In this document: in pieces, positions 6,756-10,868 of the stretch
Layout of the letters: each line of letters begins with the position of its first letter
Position numbering within the stretch: the stretch's first letter is position 1
DNA from: an uncultured Oscillibacter sp.
GTDB taxonomy: Bacteria; Bacillota; Clostridia; Oscillospirales; Oscillospiraceae
DNA: 10,868 nt
Direction of reading: 5' to 3'
Assembly (NCBI GenBank): GCA_905233795.1
Contig: CAJOFP010000018.1
Span: 1-10,868 of the forward strand
Translations under genes and position numbers: made by a program
Notes under the pieces: generated by a model
Databases searched by the model: none
What the model was told of the DNA's origin: nothing
What the model saw: only the letters and a program-made list of their open reading frames with translations

Positions 6756-7983
6756 CAAACAAATCCCGCAGACGCTCTTCCAGTTCCGGCGGGATCAGTC
6801 CCGGCATGGACAAAAGCTGATCCACCATCGCTTCCGGCATGGATTTCAATTCGTCGTCGGATAATTCTAAAATCTGATCGAACATCTCTTGCGCGGCTTC
6901 CGCCATATCTTCGTCGTCATAGTCCTCGTCATCGTCGTCCAGACGTTCCATTAAATTCGATAAAAGCGCCTGTTTGGCCTCATCCAGTTCGGGAAGATAA
7001 TCGTCAACGATTAAAAGCGCGCCGGTTCTCACGCGAAAATCTTCCAGCAAAGCCCGCGTGGCCAGATTGCGGACTTTCAAAGCCCGCGGACAAAATCCCG
7101 CGTTCAGTAAGACTTGCGCGAAATTTTTTAATAAATCGTCGGGACGTTCCTCAAAATGATTCGCCGGGGGGACGGGCAAAATCGCGCCGTCGTCGCTTTC
7201 GACGCATAATAACAGCGTCGGGAACCACGGGGCGCCGCCGTCTTCGTCCACCACCGGACTGCCTACGCGTATAATCTCGCATTCTAAAATAGACTGCTTT
7301 TTTAATTTTTTAATTTTTTTAATAATCTCGTCGCTTAAAGGCGCGGGCGCGGGATACGTTTCCGGAACCGGCTCCGGGATCGGCGCGGAATCAAGTTTGA
7401 ATTTTTCCCCGTCGCGGATTAACAGGGGAATTTTTTCCGTTTTTTCGCTGATTTCCTGAACGCCGATTTCCGCCTTGCGCTTGACGCGCAACATATTCGC
7501 CAGCGCGATAGCCGCTTCCAGCGCCTCACAGATATTTTCCTGATCTTCCCGCGAATCCACCCGCCACGGAAAACGATTGGGCGTATAGCGCGTAAATTGA
7601 GGGTACGCGTTCGCGCCGCGCAAGACAATGCCGTGATTGCGGGCGTATTCCCGCGCCTCGTCCAGATCCTCGTCCCGGAGTTCCTCTTTCATCTCGAACG
7701 AGCATTGTATACAATCCTGTTCCATCAGCCAATCCGGGTATCCGTTCCATTCCAATACAAACGGATTTTCAGCGGCGGCGGACATCGCCCGATAGCTTTC
7801 AAAACCCCGGTCGCCGATATATAATCCCAGAGCGTTATGTTCGCCCAGCATTCCCATGACGCTGCAATAACCGGTTTTCCCGTTCGGGAGCCGCACCGCG
7901 AACAATTCGCTGTCATACAGACGTTTCCATAATTTCGACTTTTTATAAGCGAAAGCCAGATCGAACATTTTTTCCGTGGACAT
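6748..7983 (-). CDS. Two-domain cytoplasmic protein of unknown function
   Basis: This 411-residue protein has no signal peptide or membrane segment. The N-terminal region (about 8-165) contains CSVMGMLGEHNALGLYIGDRGFESY and resembles the domain I recall as DUF7309. The central region (about 225-345; ECEIIRVGSPVVDEDGGAPWFPTLLLCV, LLNAGFCPRALKVRN, LLIVDDYLPELDEA) resembles DUF6930. I hold both family names from memory with moderate confidence. A Pro-rich linker (201-215) separates them. Residues 349-359 are almost entirely Asp/Glu (DDDDEDYDDED), and the tail has helical segments containing SMPEAMVDQLLSMPGLIPPE. The start is well supported by GGAGG at 7993-7997, 9 nt from the ATG, and by a promoter about 130 nt upstream. 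It is the first gene of the leftward set. No enzymatic motif was recognised and I assign no function. Confidence 0.75.
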   Translation of the reverse strand: MSTEKMFDLAFAYKKSKLWKRLYDSELFAVRLPNGKTGYCSVMGMLGEHNALGLYIGDRGFESYRAMSAAAENPFVLEWNGYPDWLMEQDCIQCSFEMKEELRDEDLDEAREYARNHGIVLRGANAYPQFTRYTPNRFPWRVDSREDQENICEALEAAIALANMLRVKRKAEIGVQEISEKTEKIPLLIRDGEKFKLDSAPIPEPVPETYPAPAPLSDEIIKKIKKLKKQSILECEIIRVGSPVVDEDGGAPWFPTLLLCVESDDGAILPVPPANHFEERPDDLLKNFAQVLLNAGFCPRALKVRNLATRALLEDFRVRTGALLIVDDYLPELDEAKQALLSNLMERLDDDDEDYDDEDMAEAAQEMFDQILELSDDELKSMPEAMVDQLLSMPGLIPPELEERLRDLFDK

Positions 7984-8077
7984 AAAAGCGCGCCTCCGTC
8001 TTGTCTTGATTTTTAAAAATTTATATAAAAATTTTATATTTTATAATATATTATATTCAAAAAAACGGCGAAATCAA

Positions 8078-8099
8078 ATATGATAAATATATGATAAAT
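8078..8099. repeat. 11-bp tandem repeat, two copies
   Basis: ATATGATAAAT occurs twice in direct succession at 8078-8088 and 8089-8099, just downstream of the predicted transcription start of the leftward promoter. The spacing of one helical turn and the position would suit an operator. Low complexity makes chance a serious alternative. Confidence 0.6.
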
Positions 8100-8112
8100 A
8101 AAATAATAGCGA

Positions 8113-8141
8113 ATTATAACACGAACGCCGCCGCAAGTCCA
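8113..8141 (-). promoter_or_regulatory. Leftward promoter with extended -10
   Basis: On the minus strand TGGACT (8136-8141) and TATAAT (8113-8118) are 17 nt apart. The -10 is a perfect match and is preceded by TG-T, forming an extended -10 (TGTTATAAT) that can compensate for a 4-of-6 -35. Transcription would start near 8106, giving a leader of about 120 nt before the 411-residue protein gene. Confidence 0.6.
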
Positions 8142-8180
8142 CAGAAAAATATAAAAATATGTCTTGATTTTCTCAAACGC

Positions 8181-8207
8181 TTGACGCGTCCGGCGTTATC
8201 GTATAAT
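8181..8207 (+). promoter_or_regulatory. Rightward promoter of the carbohydrate-binding protein gene
   Basis: TTGACG (8181-8186, 5 of 6) and TATAAT (8202-8207, perfect) are separated by 15 nt, short but within the accepted range. Transcription would start near 8214, giving a leader of about 80 nt. The two divergent promoters are about 40 nt apart between their -35 boxes, so one bound regulator could act on both (inference). Confidence 0.6.
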
Positions 8208-8256
8208 ATAAATGTATATAAATTGATAAATAATGGATATGAACAGATAAATAGAT

Positions 8257-8274
8257 GATAATGATAATGATAAT
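8257..8274 (+). repeat. GATAAT tandem repeat x3 in the leader
   Basis: Three exact GATAAT copies lie just upstream of the AAGGGG ribosome binding site of the carbohydrate-binding protein gene. A fourth, partial GAT precedes them at 8254-8256. A slippage-prone unit in a 5' leader could change expression through copy number, but three copies is short for that. Confidence 0.7.
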
Positions 8275-8295
8275 AAAAAGAAAGAAGGGGCGGTT

Positions 8296-9651
8296 ATGGC
8301 GGTATCGAAACATATGGACGCGGCTTGTCTGATGATTTTGACTGTTTTTATGATGACATTCCCCGTATTCGCGCACAGTCAGCCGCTTCCGGTCAACAGC
8401 GTGAGCCCGGAGAGCGATTTTTATCAGGATTTGTATCAAGATTTTTATCAGGCCGCGGCCACGCGGGTTATCTTAAACCGCGATCAGGCGGAAATCCGGG
8501 GCGGCGGCGTCAGACTGAACGGAAATCAAATCGAGATTTTACAGGGCGGCGCGTATCAAATCACGGGAGATTTCACGGACGGCGGGATTTATATCCGCGC
8601 CGGGAAACATGACAAAGTTTATATTTTACTGGACGGCGCGTCGATTCATCGGGAGCGCGGCGCGGCGTTGTATATCGAACGGGCGGAACGCGTGATATGC
8701 GAATTATCCGGGGAAAATTTTCTCTCCTGCGGCGCGGATTTCGAGCCGGATTTTATCAACGCCCGGATTGACGGCGCGGTTTATTCGCGCTGTGATTTGA
8801 CTTTGACCGGCGCGGGAAATTTATTTATATCCGCGCCGTACCGTCACGGGATTGTCTGTAACGATCATTTGATACTATCCGGCGGCAAGATCAATATCAA
8901 CGCCGCCGGGGACGGGATTCATGTACATGACAGCGCGAGATTTTCCGATATGGATTTAAATATCCAAGCCGGCGACGACGGCGTGACCGTCTCAAACGAG
9001 GGCTTGGGCGGTACGCTTTTAATCAAATCCGGCGTGATTCAGATTCCGTCCTGCTATGAGGGACTGGAAGCCGGGCAGATTGTTATATCAGGCGGGGAAA
9101 TTCAGATTCAATCCCGTGACGACGGCGTCAACGCGAGAGGCGGCGCGCCGTCTTTGATTGAAATCACGGGCGGGGATTTAAAAATTGATAACCCGGACGG
9201 CGAAAAGGCGGACGGTTTAGACTCCAACGGAGATATTATCATACAAGGCGGGCATATTTTTATCAGCGTGAATACGCGTTCCCACGCGTTAAATTACGGC
9301 ATTGAGAATGGCGGCGTCTGTGAGATCAGCGGCGGGGAAATCGCGGCTTTCGGGGGTTCTCTCATGGCCGAGACGTTCAGCGACTCTTCCCCGCAGTACG
9401 CGATATTTGATTTAAATTCCGATTCTGGTCGAAATAATAATAACGGAGCCGCCGTGATTTTAATGGATATAAACCGTGAGCCGTTGTTATCCGCATGGGC
9501 GCCATACGCGTTTGAGGCGGCGATTTTAAGCGTCCCGGAACTGGAATTGAACGAAAAATATATTTTATCCGTCGGCGGCGAGGAACATGAAATCATGATT
9601 CAAGAGGCGTCCGGCGTGTATAAAACCCCTGAACCGGTATATGTAAAATAA
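8296..9651 (+). CDS. Secreted Cthe_2159-type carbohydrate-binding beta-helix protein
   Basis: The 451-residue protein has a signal peptide (1-26, cleavage likely after VFA) and no membrane anchor beyond it. From about 58 it follows the Cthe_2159 family pattern. It has the opening GGAYQITGDFTDGGIYIRAG (84-103), a VYILLDGASI strand (108-117), the GAVYSRCDLTLTGAGNL rung (160-175) and YRHGIVCNDHLILSGG (182-197). A ladder of DG-containing turns follows: GDGIHV (205-210), GDDGVTV (226-232), RDDGVNA (274-280) and KADGLDSNGDIIIQGG (304-319). Cthe_2159 itself is a right-handed beta-helix from Clostridium thermocellum that binds cellulose and pectin-type acidic polysaccharide with calcium, so a cell-surface or secreted glycan-binding role is expected. 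A lyase activity is not shown by the sequence. The C-terminal part (385-443) is a small separate beta domain. Start: ATG after AAGGGG. The substrate is inferred. Confidence 0.88.
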   Translation: MAVSKHMDAACLMILTVFMMTFPVFAHSQPLPVNSVSPESDFYQDLYQDFYQAAATRVILNRDQAEIRGGGVRLNGNQIEILQGGAYQITGDFTDGGIYIRAGKHDKVYILLDGASIHRERGAALYIERAERVICELSGENFLSCGADFEPDFINARIDGAVYSRCDLTLTGAGNLFISAPYRHGIVCNDHLILSGGKININAAGDGIHVHDSARFSDMDLNIQAGDDGVTVSNEGLGGTLLIKSGVIQIPSCYEGLEAGQIVISGGEIQIQSRDDGVNARGGAPSLIEITGGDLKIDNPDGEKADGLDSNGDIIIQGGHIFISVNTRSHALNYGIENGGVCEISGGEIAAFGGSLMAETFSDSSPQYAIFDLNSDSGRNNNNGAAVILMDINREPLLSAWAPYAFEAAILSVPELELNEKYILSVGGEEHEIMIQEASGVYKTPEPVYVK

Positions 9652-9706
9652 TATTATAAAATAAATTTATGATTTATATTTATAATTTATAAAATATAAA
9701 AAAATT

Positions 9707-10868
9707 ATGATGTTGACGTATAATCTTGACCGGCGCGGCGGACTGTCCGTCTACGCGTTTTTATATAAATGTCTGCGGGATGATATTTTAAGCGGCGTTC
9801 TCAAAGCGAATACGCGTCTCCCGTCGCGGCGCGGATTCGCGGAACATTTGCGCGTGTCGGCGGTTACGATAGAAAACGCGTATCGACAGTTAGAAGCCGA
9901 GGGCTATATTTATATTTTACCCCGGCGCGGCGCGTATGTCAGCGCGGATATTGCCCCGGACGCCGGAAAAAATAAAAATAATAAAATTATTAAAAATATT
10001 TATATAAATAGCGATAATAATATAAATAATAATATAAATAATAATATAGATAAAAATAATAAAAAATATAAATTGGATTTAAGCGGCGGGCATATAGATA
10101 ATAATAATTTAACCGGATTTCCGGCGGCGACGTGGGCGAAACTCGCCCGGCGGATTCTGTCGGAAAAACAGGAAGCGTTATTACAGCCGATTCCCCATCA
10201 GGGATTATTGGAGCCGCGTCAGGCGATTGCGCGTTATTTGCGGGATTTCAAAGGCATGAATATCAGCCCGGAACAGGTTGTAATAGGCGCGGGCGCGGAA
10301 TATTTATATATTTTAATCGCGCAGTTGCTGGGGCCGGAAATCACTTTCGCGCTGGAAGACCCCGGCTATCCCAAGATTTCAATGGTATATGAAAAATGCG
10401 GCGCGAAGAGAATTTTTATTCCCGCCGACGAACAGGGTATTAATATTAATATTTTGGCGCAATCGGACGCGCAAGCCGCGCATTTATCCCCGGCGTATCA
10501 CGGGGCGGTCATGTCCGCCAGACGCCGCCGCGCTTTGTCGCGCTGGGCGGAACGCGTCGGCGGTTATTTGATTGAGGACGATTTCGACAGCGAATTTTAT
10601 TTCACAGGCCGTCCCATTCCGACATTGCAAAGCATGGATCATTCCGGGCGCGTGTTTTATTTAAATACTTTCTCACAGACGATTTCGCCCGCCATGCGTA
10701 TGGGCTATTTAATTTTACCCCCGGACGCGCTGAATATTTATCAACGCGAACTGGGTTTTTATGCCTGTACCGTTCCCGCGCTGGAACAGTTAATATTGGC
10801 GCGTTTTCTCGGCGACGGCTATTTTGAACGGCATTTGGCGCGGCTTCGCAAGGCGTATAAAATCCGCC
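9707..10868 (+). CDS. MocR/PdxR-type GntR regulator, 3'-truncated, PLP Lys absent
   Basis: The open frame runs off the window after 387 codons. Residues 14-78 are a GntR winged helix (LYKCLRDDILSGVLKANTRL, SAVTIENAYRQLEAEGY, RRGAYVSAD). Residues 85-121 are an Asn/Ile/Lys linker. From about 122 a class-I aminotransferase-like domain follows, as in MocR proteins: VVIGAGAEYLYIL (191-203), LEDPGYPK (216-223), EDDFDSEF (290-297), RPIPTLQSMD (302-311) and RMGYLILPP (331-339). The Lys that binds PLP in family members, expected in NTFSK, is Gln324 here (NTFSQTISP). The DDYD Tyr is Phe293, and the conserved SPxHxFPTG loop is shortened to SPAYHG (261-266). It may therefore act without bound PLP. No ribosome binding site is visible before the ATG pair at 9707/9710. 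It lies 55 nt after the previous gene on the same strand and may be co-transcribed. The target genes are unknown. Confidence 0.88.
   Translation, partial: MMLTYNLDRRGGLSVYAFLYKCLRDDILSGVLKANTRLPSRRGFAEHLRVSAVTIENAYRQLEAEGYIYILPRRGAYVSADIAPDAGKNKNNKIIKNIYINSDNNINNNINNNIDKNNKKYKLDLSGGHIDNNNLTGFPAATWAKLARRILSEKQEALLQPIPHQGLLEPRQAIARYLRDFKGMNISPEQVVIGAGAEYLYILIAQLLGPEITFALEDPGYPKISMVYEKCGAKRIFIPADEQGININILAQSDAQAAHLSPAYHGAVMSARRRRALSRWAERVGGYLIEDDFDSEFYFTGRPIPTLQSMDHSGRVFYLNTFSQTISPAMRMGYLILPPDALNIYQRELGFYACTVPALEQLILARFLGDGYFERHLARLRKAYKIR
10013..10048 (+). repeat. 12-bp in-frame tandem repeat in the MocR linker
   Basis: Three copies of (A/G)ATAATAATATA-type units lie in frame: GATAATAATATA, then AATAATAATATA twice. 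They encode (D/N)NNI three times at residues 103-114. They sit in the domain-joining linker inside a longer A/T-rich segment (about 9964-10073). Confidence 0.8.

Larger units (their letters stand above)
7984..8295. other. Divergent intergenic region with two promoters
   Basis: This 312-nt region separates the leftward and rightward gene sets. The half nearest the leftward gene (7984-8100) is A/T-rich leader with several imperfect AT repeats and an 11-bp tandem repeat at 8078-8099. The middle (8113-8207) contains the two promoters and the only GC-rich stretches (8121-8141 and 8175-8200). The right part (8214-8295) is the A/T-rich leader of the carbohydrate-binding protein gene, with a GATAAT triplet repeat and a good ribosome binding site. 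No riboswitch-like fold or small RNA was recognised. A possible 5-codon frame (MDMNR, from 8233) has no ribosome binding site. Confidence 0.6.

Noticed and set aside
8233..8250. Five-codon upstream open frame (MDMNR) in the rightward leader
   Set aside because: It has no ribosome binding site, and such short frames occur by chance in this A/T-rich leader.
8173..8439. Leftward open frame of 88 codons in the divergent region
   Set aside because: It overlaps the signal-peptide region of the carbohydrate-binding gene antisense. Its Ile/Tyr/His-rich tail comes from A/T leader sequence, and it has no plausible ribosome binding site.
10013..10048. CRISPR-like or iteron-like repeats
   Set aside because: The units are 12 bp, directly abutting, in frame within a protein gene and low in complexity. 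There are no spacers and no origin features.
10132..10571. Two further rightward open frames inside the MocR region
   Set aside because: They are out-of-frame readings of the MocR gene, whose own frame is continuous and carries all family motifs.

Overview
The window looks like chromosomal DNA of an uncultivated bacterium, most likely Bacillota/Clostridia. This rests on a MetA of the acetyl-CoA (Glu111) type, a DUF1538 membrane protein paired with a PII-like protein, a Cthe_2159-type carbohydrate-binding protein, and a MocR regulator whose motifs resemble clostridial ones. Spirochaetota cannot be excluded. Composition is strongly two-tone. Genes are moderately GC-rich and full of GCG/CGCG words, while the spacers are almost pure A/T, with G/C-free runs of 43-77 nt. 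The same A/T-only sequence also occurs inside three genes, where it encodes Asn-rich linkers. I see no tRNA, rRNA, CRISPR array, insertion sequence or integrase.

Layout: from about 8100 down to position 1 everything reads leftward. In transcription order this is a two-part cytoplasmic protein of unknown function with an acidic run (6748-7983), an MscS-type mechanosensitive channel (5794-6663), homoserine O-acyltransferase MetA (4773-5714), a TPR lipoprotein broken by an apparent frameshift into two frames (3052-4737 and 2486-3070), a tandem DUF1538 membrane protein (868-2391), a tandem PII-like protein (63-797), and the first 19 codons of a membrane or secreted protein starting 3 nt after the PII-like stop. 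From about 8180 rightward there is a secreted beta-helix carbohydrate-binding protein (8296-9651) and, 55 nt later, a MocR/PdxR-type GntR-aminotransferase regulator that runs off the window end (9707-10868).

The 312-nt region between the two divergent sets carries a convincing promoter in each direction. The clearest functional unit is the DUF1538/PII-like/third-gene set, which reads as a small-molecule-gated membrane transport module in which both main partners are internally duplicated. The cell-surface theme (lipoprotein, beta-helix protein, channel) fits a host- or fibre-associated bacterium, but that is inference.

The points most worth a second look are the broken lipoprotein gene, whose two halves clearly belong together; the MocR protein, which has Gln where the PLP-binding Lys should be, Phe in place of a PLP-contacting Tyr, and a shortened conserved loop; and the shared A/T-only sequence in spacers and coding linkers.
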